Shown here in pieces: positions 47,500-58,981 of a DNA stretch of 64,000 nt (position 1 is the first letter of the stretch; every line of letters starts with the position of its first letter). A program made the position numbers and the translations under genes. The DNA is from Crambe crambe. Lineage: Eukaryota > Porifera > Demospongiae > Poecilosclerida > Crambeidae. The DNA is taken from the NCBI GenBank assembly GCA_963924555.1, contig OZ004581.1, forward strand, positions 8,595,338-8,659,337. Reading direction: 5' to 3'. A model generated the notes under the pieces. It did not search any database. It was not told the origin of the DNA and saw only the letters and a program-made list of their open reading frames with translations.

Positions 47500-48090
47500 A
47501 ATCTATCCATTTAACCCTAATGCTGTAGATAGTGCTAAAATGCTCAGTTCAATAACAGGTGACCCTGGTGAAGTTCCATTGAATGAGGCATGGATCTATA
47601 GTCTAGCAGTGCTCGTGTTAGCACTAACAATAGTGAGGCTGGGTCTAGCATTTCGACTAGTACCCATGTTAGTGCTAACAGCAGTGTTTCAAGTGGTGCA
47701 GGGATTGGTGTGTCACCCATAGTAGTTTAACAATTCACTCCTCCTTTATTTGACACACCAAGTACATCAGATGCTAATAATAGCACTCAGGTTAGCTAGC
47801 ACAAGCACTCCCGGAAACATACCAAATTATTTGAGTGATATTCTTGTCCCCCCAGCCGAAACTTCAAGTAAGCCTAAAAGAAGGGCAATCAAGGCACGAG
47901 TGCTTACTGATGATGAGTTCATGGCAATTCTTTTGGAGAAGGAGAAGAAGGAGCCGAAGAGAAAGAACAGAGGAAGCAGAAGAAATAGAGAAATGGGAGA
48001 AAGAGAAAGAGCAGAAGAAACGGGAAAAAGAGAAAGAAGAAAAGCAATAGAGGAGCAGGCCAAGGAAAAGGCAGGCACCACCTGATGGAT
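47500..48090 (+). pseudogene. pogo/Tigger-like transposase C-terminal fragment
   Basis: Reads YLSDILVPPAETSSKPKRRA then ARVLTDDEFMAILLEKEKKE, followed by a long K/E/R-rich helix. This is the typical tail after the DDE domain in CENP-B/Tigger-like proteins of marine invertebrates. The catalytic part is not recognisable. Confidence 0.55.
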
Positions 48091-48366
48091 CTTTCTGGAT
48101 CTTGCGATACATGGTACCATACATAATGTGCATTTGGAAAAAACATCACAAGTGCTAGTTCTTATGCGAAGAATGTGTATAAACAATATGAAGTGTTTTA
48201 TTTATAGTTTCCTTGATTGGCAACGTGTACGTACTAAGGACCAATAATTTAAGGTGATAATAGGTGACACTACACGACAATATTATATAATGGAGCCTAG
48301 CTCTGAATGTGAAGGACATTTTCTTTTCTGGGGAGAGACCTTCACATTATCCATATCCACATCAAA

Positions 48367-49420
48367 TCACACATCATAGTTACCCTCCACCTCCTCCACC
48401 CACCAACCTACCATACAGTACTTTTGTTCGATACTTGTTGCAATGTCTTTGCGGTTGACCAAAGGGTCTCTGAGGGCTGTGCAGAGACTGCTCCAAGATG
48501 GTGGCTGACTTCCCTTCATCTTCAGCCACTGTTTGATGAGTTCTCTCATGCATCCATTGATGTCATTGGGGTTGTTCACTCCTATCTTCTCACAGCATCT
48601 GATAGTCCTAGGACGACTCCAAGGTCCTCCCATTCCTTCACTATGTCAATCAGTTCTGTCCTCACATTGCAATAGGCTGCATACAGGCAAACACCCAATG
48701 GCATGACTCACAGCTATGTTGCTAAGTAACTCACTGAGTATAGCTATACATGTGCATGAGATATACTAGTAAACTATCCACTCACTTAAGGTGTCATCTT
48801 TAACTTGACTTGCTTCAACTGATTTTCTCATTGGTTCATTCTATAGACATACACAATGGAGGTTGTCCTTAAATCATAGAAGATGATGTTCTTTAAACTT
48901 ACATCAGGAGCACTGCTTGTTCTTAGTGGTTGAGGTTTGCTGGTCAAAGTTGTGGACTGAGTAGGTGCTGGACTGCAACCAGGTTGAAGTTGAGGTGCAC
49001 TTTGCAACTGGTTCAATGCTGAGATGGAAAACATTATCATAATAATACTAGCTAATAGCTACCATCAGTGACGGGTCAGGGAATAGACATATATTATTTT
49101 ACCTTTCTCCAATTCTTTCTTCAACTGATCAATCTCTTTGTCAGTTGTAGCTGCATTGACTATATTCATGAGTCAGTTATAATATTGATATAGTTGAACT
49201 CTGCACTTACAGAAGTACCAAGTGATTGCTGATGAGGTGGACAAGTTGAAGATGCTGACTGGGTCAGTCCAAGACCTGAATTCTGATGTGAAGTTTGACG
49301 ATCAAAAGGTGAGAAGGAATGATCTTGATTGAGTATCCATCTAGCTAAACTACACACTTCACCTTTCTCCAATTCTTTCTTTTAATAACTGATCAATCTC
49401 CTTATTCTTTTCTTGTCAGT
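48367..49420 (-). pseudogene. Degenerate Death-family gene (48-49 kb)
   Basis: Pieces 5' to 3': coiled-coil remnant near 49370, a second near 49110, linker exon about 48903-49018 (LNQLQSAPQLQPGCSPAP), exon about 48791-48846 (NEPMRKSVEASQVKDDTL), Death exon about 48367-48685. The Death domain reads LIDIVKEWEDLGVVLGLSDA in one frame and KIGVNNPNDINGCMRELIKQ then PPSWSSLCTALRD in another, so there is a frameshift near 48600. Its Death domain is a different subtype from the DDQTGAH group. Confidence 0.6.
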
Positions 49421-49549
49421 TGCTGCTCGTAGTGTTCCTTGTGACGTAGGCCTGAGCTAATTATTTGGGAATAATTTTTTGAATAATAGTAGGTAAGTTA
49501 GCTTCTTTCAGAATAATAATAAGAGCTAGGGGGCAAGGTTCTAGTGAGC

Positions 49550-50980
49550 CAAAGTCAGTCAATCCCAGACAGAGTACCTGATGAGTGCTTAAGGGTAAAT
49601 AGAGGTGGAAAACTATTCTGTGGTGCCTGCAGGGAAGAGCTTAGTTTGAGAAAGAAAATTATTGCAAAATCATTTAAATAGTAAGAAGCACGAGACCAGC
49701 AAGGAAAAGCTCAGCACCAGTAAATCTAGAGAGAAAGATATCATAGACAGTTTGTTGAGGATTTATGATGCTGAACACCACCCTGTTGATGAAACGCTGC
49801 CTATGGATCGTGTGTACAGGGTCAAGGTCTTGAAGAGCTTTTTGCGTGCTGCTATTCCTCTGACAAAACTGGACCTATTCTATGATATACTAGAGGAGAA
49901 TGCTTTACGATTAACTGACAGACACCATATGAGTGACCTAATACCCTTCCTATGTTCTCAAGAACAAAGTGACATCAAGACCGAGTGACCCATATCATCT
50001 TCAATGGCACAACCAGACTGGGCGAAGCTTTGGCTATTGTTGTCAGGTTTGTTGAGGACTCTTTTTCAATACAGCAGCGACTAGAATGCTCGTCAAGAGT
50101 ATGTCCGGAGAAGAGACAGCTCAAGAATTGATTAATGTCATCTCAGCACAATATGGTATCAGTTCAAATAAGCTTGTTGCTGCTATGGAGCAAGTATGAA
50201 ATTATGAAACAGCTGATGGACCTGATGAGCCACCATTCCTTGAAGAGGCGATCTTCTCACCTGCTACCATTGAGAAGCTACTCTCTGTGCTCCGGAATCC
50301 TTGTGAAAAAAAGCTTCTTCAGGTGAAGCTAGCTGCAACAATCGATGAAGGTATGCCATTTGTAATTTGTAAAGGCAACATACAATTTAGAAGGTGACGG
50401 TTCATTAGTACTCACCTGTTATGACACTGTGAGTGCCCTGAATATGTCAGCCTGGCAAGCCCATTACCCCAATTTGGATGCTATTGCTGCACAAATTGCA
50501 GTTGATACCCATGAAGAAAGTGATTTGCTACAACGTGCAAAGAGTTGTATTCAGCCTGGGATAGCATACTATTTTCAACAGGTATCCACCAATATGAAGA
50601 CATCTCTGGAAGCTTTCAAAGCAGCTAGGCTTTTTTCTCCTTTTTGGTTAACTGAAATCAATCCAAGTGTTGCTGCTGTTGATTCCCTCACTGCTTTTCC
50701 TTTCTTGGGATCTGAAATACCTGCTCTAAAGCAGGAGCTTCCTGCAGCCCAAGATATTCATCCTTCATTTGGTCCCCTCATTTTTTGGAAGAATCACGAA
50801 AGCGACTTACCCACTTGGGCTAAAGCTGCACGAAAAGTGTTACTTGTACAGCTTTCTTCAGCCGCCTCAGAGCATGTCTTTTCACTTTTAAGGAACTCTT
50901 TCGGATAGAGGCAAAATCCTGCCTTGCAAGACTACATTAAGACATCTTTGATGCTGCAGTACAATAATCGATGAACTAGC
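49550..50980 (+). pseudogene. hAT-family transposase, broken
   Basis: N-terminal BED-like finger: FCGACREELSLRKK, then after a frame change HLNSKKHETSKEKL (C-x2-C...H-x5-H). Middle: RVYRVKVLKSFLRAAIPLTK. C-terminus: LPTWAKAARKVLLVQLSSAA then SEHVFSLLRNSFG, the hAT dimerisation block, followed by an in-frame TAG and then RQNPALQDYIKTSLMLQYNN. Multiple stops and shifts make it dead. No TIRs were found by eye. Confidence 0.75.
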
Positions 50981-51369
50981 TATGTATGACTGTCAATCCT
51001 GTCAATATATATTGGTCAGTCAGTCAGTGTTTTGAATAATAGGGAGCAAAATGTTGAATAAAATACTTGCATTTATAAATGATTAATTAGCTCAGGCCAA
51101 TGCGCAAGTGATATAAGCTATGATATCACTGATGAGCAAATCCCTTTTGGTCACGCCCCTGGCCTAGCCTCGTCCCCAGGCTCTAAAATTTGCAGAGCCT
51201 GGTACAAACTCCTTCCTCCTCCCTGTTGTTGTGAAGTGCTGCAGTGCAGAGATAGATACATGCACATTCTACCAGTGATCACGTCCATGTGGATAAAGTG
51301 CCCAAAAAATGTAACATTGTCAGAATGAGATTGAAAATTGTATGTTGAGAGATGGCTGGCCTATGGCTA
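50981..51369. other. Intergenic
   Basis: No supported feature. Confidence 0.5.
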
Positions 51370-51490
51370 AGTGGTGGGGTCCTCTAGTCGTGCCCTCTTC
51401 ATCTCATGGGTCTCCGCAGTGGGTTCCTGACACTCTCCTTCCTTCAGAGGTCTCTTCCTCTTGTCCTTCTCTTCTTCCTCTGCTGGTGTC
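51370..51490 (-). pseudogene. Second SLU7-like tail remnant
   Basis: Reads EEEEKDKRKRPLKEGECQEP and HEMKRARLEDP. It parallels the 12.7-kb fragment and the SLU7 C-terminus. Short and diverged. Confidence 0.45.
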
Positions 51491-51945
51491 TGAACACACA
51501 TACATAGCTAGCTAATATAATTATTCACCAAAATTACAAAAATTAACCTCTTTTTAGGGAGGGAGGGAGGGAGGGGAGGGGAGGGGAGGGAGGTGATTGT
51601 GGCTATAGGGACCAGACCATTAATTATGTTACTCCCAAGCATCAGGTATAAGGCGAATTATCAGGCATGCAAAGTGTTGAAGCAAATATTGCTCATGAAC
51701 TGTATGTGTGAACCTATTAAACACTTGCACTTCAAACCATAAATTGGGAATTTAAATATTCATGTTTACAATTTTCATGTTAATTTATTTTCTTTGTTAC
51801 AGTTTACTATTTGTACAAGGTAATTAAATTTCATGGAATTAATTTTCATTGTTAAACATGACCACAAAATAAATCAAGATCGAAATTTCCCAATCTATGG
51901 TAGTTATAACCACATGATCATAAATCAATGGCATTCTATGAGTCT
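51491..51945. other. Intergenic with a GGGA-rich tract
   Basis: 51558-51592 is (GGGA)n-like. No gene. Confidence 0.5.
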
Positions 51946-51954
51946 AGCTACAAA

Positions 51955-52108
51955 CACCAAGGTTATGAACACCAGAGTTACAAACACCAAGGTTATGAAC
52001 ACCAGAGTTACAAACACCAAGGTTATGAACACCAGAGTTACAAACACCAAGGTTATGAACACCAGAGTTACAAACACCAAGGTTATGAACACCAGAGTTA
52101 CAAACTGA
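51955..52108. repeat. 30-bp minisatellite, about 5 copies
   Basis: The unit is CAAACACCAAGGTTATGAAC plus ACCAGAGTTA. Because 30 is a multiple of 3, all frames stay open, so the apparent ORFs are not evidence of a gene. Confidence 0.95.
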
Positions 52109-52466
52109 CCAGTTAAAAAAACAGTGATTTCACTTGCACACACCAATAATCACACATCCACAATTTATTTCATGCAGCTGCTTTTTTTCAGCTAACCCCA
52201 TTAGCTTCAGAGATAGTTATGAACACCAAAAATCCCAAAGGGTTCATAAGTCTGAGGCCCAAAATAGCATAGTAGGAAACAATCACAAGCTGTTACGTGA
52301 GTGAATGGTTGTGGAGTCCCACATCCCAGGCCCAGTGTGTTAGTATAAGTTACCACATCAATAAGTGACCACATAATACCTCTAACCTACCATACCAGTA
52401 CCAACCTACCATACATCCCAAATATCAGTAGCAACCTACCATACATCCCAAATATCAGTAGCTATA

Positions 52467-52970
52467 CATAGGCGGAGGAACATAAATTTACCTGGGGGCC
52501 AACCCTAAACCCCCATTGCACCATGCGTACCAACAATAATTGTGATTTAATTTAAAAACAAGAGTCAAAATTCAGTCAACACAAACAAGTTCTATACGTA
52601 ACAGTAAGTTCTAATAGATACCAAAATAATATCTTCCAGCAATTAGCAATCAAGCTGCTGCAACAATTTAAGTGACTAACTTAGCCTCATGTGTGAATGA
52701 TTTTCATGTTTGCATGGAAAAGGCATGTGATTGCCTATTAGCTGCATGTAGGAAGCTGTTAGCTAATGTGTTGCCTCAATATGCTTACATAAGCCTAGCG
52801 TGGCCAACAATCCACCTAGATAAGCCTAGCACTTATATCAATAGAGTTGAAAATGTTTCACTTTGCACATGCAGTCATGTATAACTGTCTCCTACAATGA
52901 CTTAATAGTTGAATGAAATCTGGGGGGGGGGGGCCATGGCCCCCTGGCCCCCCTGGTTCCTCCGCCTATG
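52467..52970. mobile_element. Non-autonomous element, 504 bp, 5-bp target duplication
   Basis: Ends CATAGGCGGAGGAAC and GTTCCTCCGCCTATG are inverted. CTATA flanks both (52462-52466 and 52971-52975). G-rich subterminal sequence (GGGGGCC). The interior shares inverted sequence with 21545-21620. Confidence 0.8.
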
Positions 52971-52989
52971 CTATACCGACCTACCATAC

Positions 52990-53222
52990 ATCCACTCAAG
53001 GTGTCATCTTTAACTTGACTTGCTTCAATCGATTTTCTCATTGGTTCACTCTATAGACATACACAATGGAGGTTGTCTTAATCATAGAAGATGATGTTCT
53101 TTAACTTACATCAGGAGCACTGCTTGTTCGTAGTGGTTGAGGTTTGCTGGTCAAAGATGGTGTGGACTGAGTAGGTGTTGGACTGCAACCAGGTTGAAGT
53201 TGAGGCAACTGGTTCAATGCTG
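52990..53222 (-). pseudogene. Linker exons of the Death family, isolated
   Basis: About 53109-53222 reads QLQPGCSPTPTQS...PLRTSSAPD, ending at GTAAGT. About 52999-53055 reads the NEPMRKSIEASQVKDD type. No Death exon follows, so it is an orphan fragment. Confidence 0.55.
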
Positions 53223-53328
53223 AGATGGAAACATAATATTAATAATAACTACCATCAGTAACAGGTCAGGGAATTTGTGAATACACACCATTAGACTGGT
53301 GGAGTCTCTGGATCTTACACTTTCTTAG

Positions 53329-54077
53329 CCTCGAACCCAGCCTCTTTTTTTGGGGGGGGGGGGGGATGGGGAAAAAGAGAGCCTGGTATCCACTGTTTGC
53401 GCATGCGCCGATTTTTGATTAATAAACGCGCATGTGATGACAAGTTTTGACGTCGAGAAGTGCTAGCAATCTCATGCATGATGTCGTACTATTCCGAGAA
53501 TGCTTAGATCCTCCAAGGCATCAGAAGTAACAAGGGCTTCAGGGGCACAGAAGAGAAGGCTAAGACTGGCAGATGTAGCGAGGTAGTACTGGCCAAAACA
53601 TCGTTGGTCGATCATCAGAGCATATATCTACATCTATGATGAGAGCAACTAGTGGAGAGGCAACCAGTACGCACTACGCTTCATCAGCATCATCATGAAG
53701 GGGAGAGTCTGGTAGAACAGATCTTTCTATAACCAGTTTGGTAGACAAACAGAAACATCCTTCCCATTGAGCGCGTGTTGTTCCTTCTTCGGGAATGCCA
53801 ATTTCTACCAAAGAGAAACAAAGAGCAGCAGCAAAGGAGCACGAGTAAAACTATAGCTGGCATGCAGCATTGTACTAGTTGTGCAACCACGCCCATTAAT
53901 TATGATAATCGTGTAGCGGAAATATCCGAGTGATATCCTGATTCCCAGATTTCTGGGAAAGATTGGCGCATGCGCAAACAGTGGATACCAGGCTCTCTTC
54001 CCCCCTCCCCTCCCCCCCCCCCCCCCCCCCCCCCCCAAAAGGAAAAGAGAGGCTTAAAAGAGAGGCTGGGTTCGAGG
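53329..54077. mobile_element. Non-autonomous element, 749 bp, inserted in a paralogous intron
   Basis: Ends CCTCGAACCCAGCCTCT and its inverse. Inner inverted blocks include CCTGGTATCCACTGTTTGCG. The paralogous site at about 58345-58380 (GGATCTGTCCTCTAAGATAG) lacks the element, an empty-site comparison. Flanking homopolymers blur the target duplication. Confidence 0.75.
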
Positions 54078-54079
54078 TC

Positions 54080-54865
54080 CTCTAAGATAGTTTGGCACAA
54101 TTTGCATGCTATCTACAGTATCTAGTCACAACCCACCCATACTGGATGGGGCCCCACTTCAGATACCTATATAACATTAGCATCCCATAAAATTTAATTT
54201 TTTGAGGACAAACATTTTTGAGCACAATGGTAGCTACCCTCAGTCATCATGTTATAGCTCTGGGCCACGATATAAATATTGTGACTATGACCATTATTCA
54301 TTGTGCTAGTAATCTACCCTAATACATGCTCTGATCCAATAATTACCTGTATGAGCAAATTGTGAGGATTGATGGTGTCTCTTAGACTCTGTCAAAGGTT
54401 GTTCGTCTATTAAAGATCGTTTGCCTATCAGAGAATACCAATATAAGATTTATGTGAAATCATAATGCTCTATACTGTAGGTAAAGGAAACTGTTAAGAT
54501 AAAATTACAAGCTATATTCAATCAACTAAGTTATATATTTGATGATTAACCAAAATTCCAATTTCTGCTCCAAGCAGAATTGATATACTGTCTATGCATA
54601 AATAAACATGTATCAACATGTATCAAAAGAGGGGAAGAATAGAATTAGTTAATGGACACGAAATTAAATAGTTAGGGAGATGCAAAAACTCATCTACCAA
54701 CATAAAATTAGATCCCGTTGCTATGTGGTTGCTATGTGCATTAAATCAGCAAGTGTGCACTAATTCTGTAGGAGTGCACTAATTTTGTAGGAGTGCACTA
54801 ATTTTTTTGTATTCCCAGGCTATGCTGAATGCTGCAAGACAGCTTGAAAAAGTTGTTGAAATTCT
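54080..54865. other. Intergenic or intronic, shared with 58360-58880
   Basis: Paralogous to the 58.4-58.9 kb sequence (TTTGGCACA, GATTGATGGTGTCT, TGACTAAG-type blocks). No exon. Confidence 0.5.
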
Positions 54866-54867
54866 GC

Positions 54868-55013
54868 CTTTTATGCTGGCTACTATACTCTCTGAAAAGC
54901 TTGTTGGGTTTGAAACGTTATGTCATTATAAACGTGCAACGTGGTCAATGAATAACATTAAAATTCCACTTTTCAAACCCAACAAGCTTTTCTGAGAGTA
55001 GCTAGTATAAAAG
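54868..55013. mobile_element. Fold-back element, about 145 bp
   Basis: AAAAGCTTGTTGGGTTTGAAA-type arms are inverted, with a central non-paired loop of about 55 bp. Confidence 0.85.
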
Positions 55014-55175
55014 AAGGAACATTCTAGCTGGTCTACAGCAAGCTGGTGTTTCACACGCCGCCTTCTTTGATCTTCAGACTGGGCAGGCACAAAATACTTG
55101 TATCCTTCGTGCTCGGGGAGTATCCCCGATTTATAGATAGCATCAGCAGGTACGTGGACTATTCTTGCCGCCATT
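55014..55175 (-). CDS. Possible small exon, unknown
   Basis: ATG at about 55173-55175 in a good context, reading ARIVHVPADAIYKSGILPEH then EDQRRRRVKHQLAVDQLE. It runs into the fold-back element. The composition looks coding; no family was recognised. Confidence 0.3.
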
Positions 55176-55291
55176 TCACAACTCAAGAAAGAAGTGGAGA
55201 CACAACAATTAGCTAGCTATAGCAACCAAACAGTACTGATGTTTGTAACTATGGACTACAGTAGCTACGCGCATGCGCAATGGGATCTAAA

Positions 55292-55410
55292 ATAGATAAA
55301 GCTTGCGCACTCGGTTTCTGGTTGATTTAGTGCACCATCCTTCGGGCCTGCGGCCCTCGGGCTACGGTGGACTAAATCAACCAGAAACCTCGCGCACATG
55401 CTTTATCTAT
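55292..55410. mobile_element. Fold-back element, about 119 bp
   Basis: ATAGATAAAGC at the left and GCTTTATCTAT at the right. GGTTTCTGGTTGATTTAGT pairs with ACTAAATCAACCAGAAACC. The tip is GGGCCTGCGGCCC. Confidence 0.9.
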
Positions 55411-55647
55411 TACTTAATGTCCCTCTAGAACTACTCCTTGCCATAAATGGTCTCCTCCTATTTGCCACAAAACAATAAAGTCTATAACCACTCAATCCCT
55501 CTGAGGTGGTAAAACATGCAAGTATGAATTTCGGATAAACAGCTGCTAGATCAAGACTAGTGATCTCATTACATAATTCACACCATCCCATAAAAAAAGT
55601 TATACCGAATCACAATGACACACAGGCACACAGGAAGTGTTAGGTAC

Positions 55648-55652
<5 letters not shown>

Positions 55653-55708
<56 letters not shown>
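55653..55708. repeat. (GA)n microsatellite with shared flank
   Basis: The right flank (AAAAATGATGAACCTTGTGG) is shared with the 58927-58978 GA tract, so the tract and flank moved as one unit. Confidence 0.9.
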
Positions 55709-55711
<3 letters not shown>

Positions 55712-55879
55712 AAAGGAAAAAATGATGAACCTTGTGGAGTGTGTGCTTCTTTTGAAATAGGAAGGGTGGATACTGAGGTGAACTGCTGCAATACTTCTGA
55801 ATCTGTATTTAAAAGGTGATACCACGTCTATACATGATTCAAAATACCATTGCAATTAAGTACAAAAAGCTAAGTTTAC

Positions 55880-56263
55880 CTTCATACTTTCCATGGATGG
55901 AACATTTCTCAGCATTGAGAGCTGCTTTTAGATCTGCTGCCAATTCTTCCTGTCGGCCATCTTTCAACAAGTTGTATAAGCCTCTCCATTTCTCTGAGTA
56001 GCGTTTGCAGTGGGGCATTTGGGGAGCATTGGCCAGCCATTCTCCAATCACATCTCGTAAGCAATCAACATCTGACTCTTGCTTCGCTACGGACTTGATG
56101 CGATAAGGTGGGATGCCAACAAGCTCAGCTATCTTCTTCCAGTAGGGAGCCAAGTCATCCAGGATTCTGATTTCTCTGTGCTTGGCAGTTTCACGGTCAA
56201 AGTACTTGATAAGTTGTAAGCTTTCAATGGTTGCATCTTCATCCCAAAGAGGACTTGTACCAA
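55880..56263 (-). CDS. Death domain 2 of gene I
   Basis: ILDDLAPYWKKIAELVGIPP, CLRDVIGEWLANAP and KWRGLYNLLKDGRQEELAAD form a distinct Death subtype. The acceptor ACAACAG in phase 1 matches the preceding exon. Confidence 0.75.
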
Positions 56264-58923
56264 CTGTTGTGATGATAAAAGATAATAACCACATGTTCAC
56301 ATTATACTGTAGTGGATTATAATCATGACTGCATGGCTATGTACACATATATCTTGCTTGCTAACTTATACTACTAAATCCATGCACACTAACAATACTA
56401 ACACTGGATGGGGCCCCCACTTTCTGGCACCCCAGGTATATAAATTTAGCATCCCGTTAATTTTTTGAAAACAAACACAATGGTAGCTACCCTCAGTCAT
56501 CATGTTATAACTCAAAAGTGGAGTGGATACTGTAGGTACAGAAAACTGTTAAGATAAAAATTACAAGCTGTAAGTTCTAATTATTTGAAAGATGATTAAC
56601 CAAATTCCAATTTCTGTTCCAAGCAGAATTGATATACTGTCTACATGCATAAATAAACATCGATCAATTTATAAAATAAAGGAATTAGTTAATGGGCATA
56701 TCATGCAAAAATTAGTCCTCTACAAAAATAGTTGGGGAGACGGTTCAAATTGCAAAAATTCATCTGCTGACATAAAATCAATGGTCCCTCAAGGACTGAA
56801 ATTTGAGGGTCCCTCATTGCCAGGGGATGATTTTTATAAAATGAATGGTCTCCTCCCATCTGCCACAAAATTAAATAATCCATAATCACCCCCTCTAAGC
56901 ATGCAAGTGTGAATTTCTTGCTTGTATGAATACACAGTGATGCGGGTGTCACACTGAGGTGGGTGTCACACAGTGATGCAGGTGTCACACTGTGGTGGTG
57001 GACCATTGATGATATCCAATTACCTTTCCAAATCACTGTGTCTCTAATAGATTTAGCAAGTTGGTTCAATCCAATATCTTCCAGCACAGACACCAGAGTC
57101 TCCCAGGACACAGGCCGTCTCCCTTCCCCTTGCAGCCATTCATAAAACACTCGATAGTTGATGTTTTGTGCGTTCTTCATCAGTTCTCTCTCAAGGGCAC
57201 TGATGCGAGCTCCAGTCTGGTCTTCTAGGAGGAGTATTCCAAACTGAAGGTACTTTGTTCCCACTTCTTTAGTCAAGTCCACTTTAGAGTCCTGCAAAGG
57301 GAAGCAGATGATGTCCATCATGGTTGGGGAACTGCAAGAACCTGCAATTAAAGCCCCACGAAGATAAGGGAGTCAATAGTCCATTATTTATTATAGTCCA
57401 CCAGACCCACTTTGCCAGTGTACATGTACTGTAGCTATGACGACTGTAGTGATAGGCATTCCTTATGACTGCATCATGCATTTGCAGCACATGCACTTGA
57501 AGCTGCACTGTGTTGAAAGAGATGAATTGTATTGCCAGTCAGAGGCAGTTGACAGCTCATCTAAGGGCACTGGAAGAATGGTTCCTATCGAAATCAGAGA
57601 AGTGTCTAATCAGACAACCTTATGATGAGATCACTTAGCTGTCTATTATTAATGGCCACTCCACAGTGAAACCTGTCTAATCAGACCATCCCATAATGAG
57701 ACCGCCTAGCTATAGCTCTCTATTAAAGCCACTCCATCATGTCCCAACAGCACCTATTCCAATTATTTTGATCTCCCTAAAGAAACCACCTCCCTATTAA
57801 GGCCACTTGTTCCTGGCCCATAAGTCCATTGTCACAGTAAGTAGGTTGCACTGTACATGTAAAAGAGGAGCCTTAAAGTGCATGTTGTGATTCACCAACT
57901 GAAATGCCTGGAACTCCATGCAGTACTAGTTCTACTAATACTAGAGGTTGTTCCTTTACAAAGGAAAACCATATATTGGGATATAACCAAGTGGTCTTCT
58001 GATTCCCTGAAGATTCCCTGAATAGGGAGGTCTCATTTCACTGTAGATACTAGCAAAGCACTCACTCAAGGTGTCTTGACTTGCTTCAACTGATTTCCTT
58101 GTTAGTTCACTCTATAGTAAAAGTTGTCTTTAATCATAGAAGATGTTCTTTAAACTTACATCAGGAGCACTGCTTGTTCCTAGTGGTTCAGTTTTGCTGG
58201 TCAAAGTTGTGGACTGAGTAGGTACTGGACTGCAACCAGGTTTAAGTTGAGGTGCACTTTGCAACTGGTTCAATGCTGAGATGAAAACATTATCGTAATA
58301 ATTTTTGAATACTGTACACACCATTAGAGGTATCAAACCAGGTGGGGTCTCTGGATCTGTCCTCTAAGATAGTTTGGCACAGTTTGCATGTCATTTACAG
58401 CATCTAGTCACAACCCACCCATACCATGTAACACTGGATAGGGCCCCCACTTTCTGGCACCCCAGACAATAAAATTATGTTGACTTGAGGACAAATATTT
58501 TTGAGCAGAATGGTAGCTTGTTAACATAACTCAAAAGTGGATTAGGAGGCTCTTCATTGTGCTAGTAACCTAATGCACCCTAACACACACACTCTGATCC
58601 AATAATTACCTGTATGAGCAAATTGTGAGGATTGATGGTGTCTATTAGACTCTGTCAAAGGTTGTTCGTCTATTAACGATTGTTTGCCTATCAGAGAATA
58701 CCAAGATTATATGAAAATCAGAATGTAGGTAGGTACAGGGACCACTCCTAAAAATGTTAAGATAAGCTATATTCAAAAACATTGGGATCAACTAAGTTAT
58801 AATCATTTGAAAGATGATTAACCAAATATCAATTTCTGCTCCAAGCAGAAATTGGATATGCTCTCTATGAAATAAATAAACAGGTATCAACATTGATCAG
58901 AAAATTTATAAAAGAGGGGAAGA

Positions 58924-58981
<58 letters not shown>

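Noticed and set aside
47827..48186. Minus-strand Ser/Phe/Leu-rich frames
   Set aside because: Antisense shadows of the K/E/R-rich pogo/Tigger-like tail on the plus strand.
51833..52146. Open frames across the 30-bp repeat
   Set aside because: A period divisible by three keeps any frame open; there is no start context, splice pattern or homology.
55637..55855. ORFs over the GA/CT microsatellite
   Set aside because: Dinucleotide repeats give open frames on both strands; no coding support.
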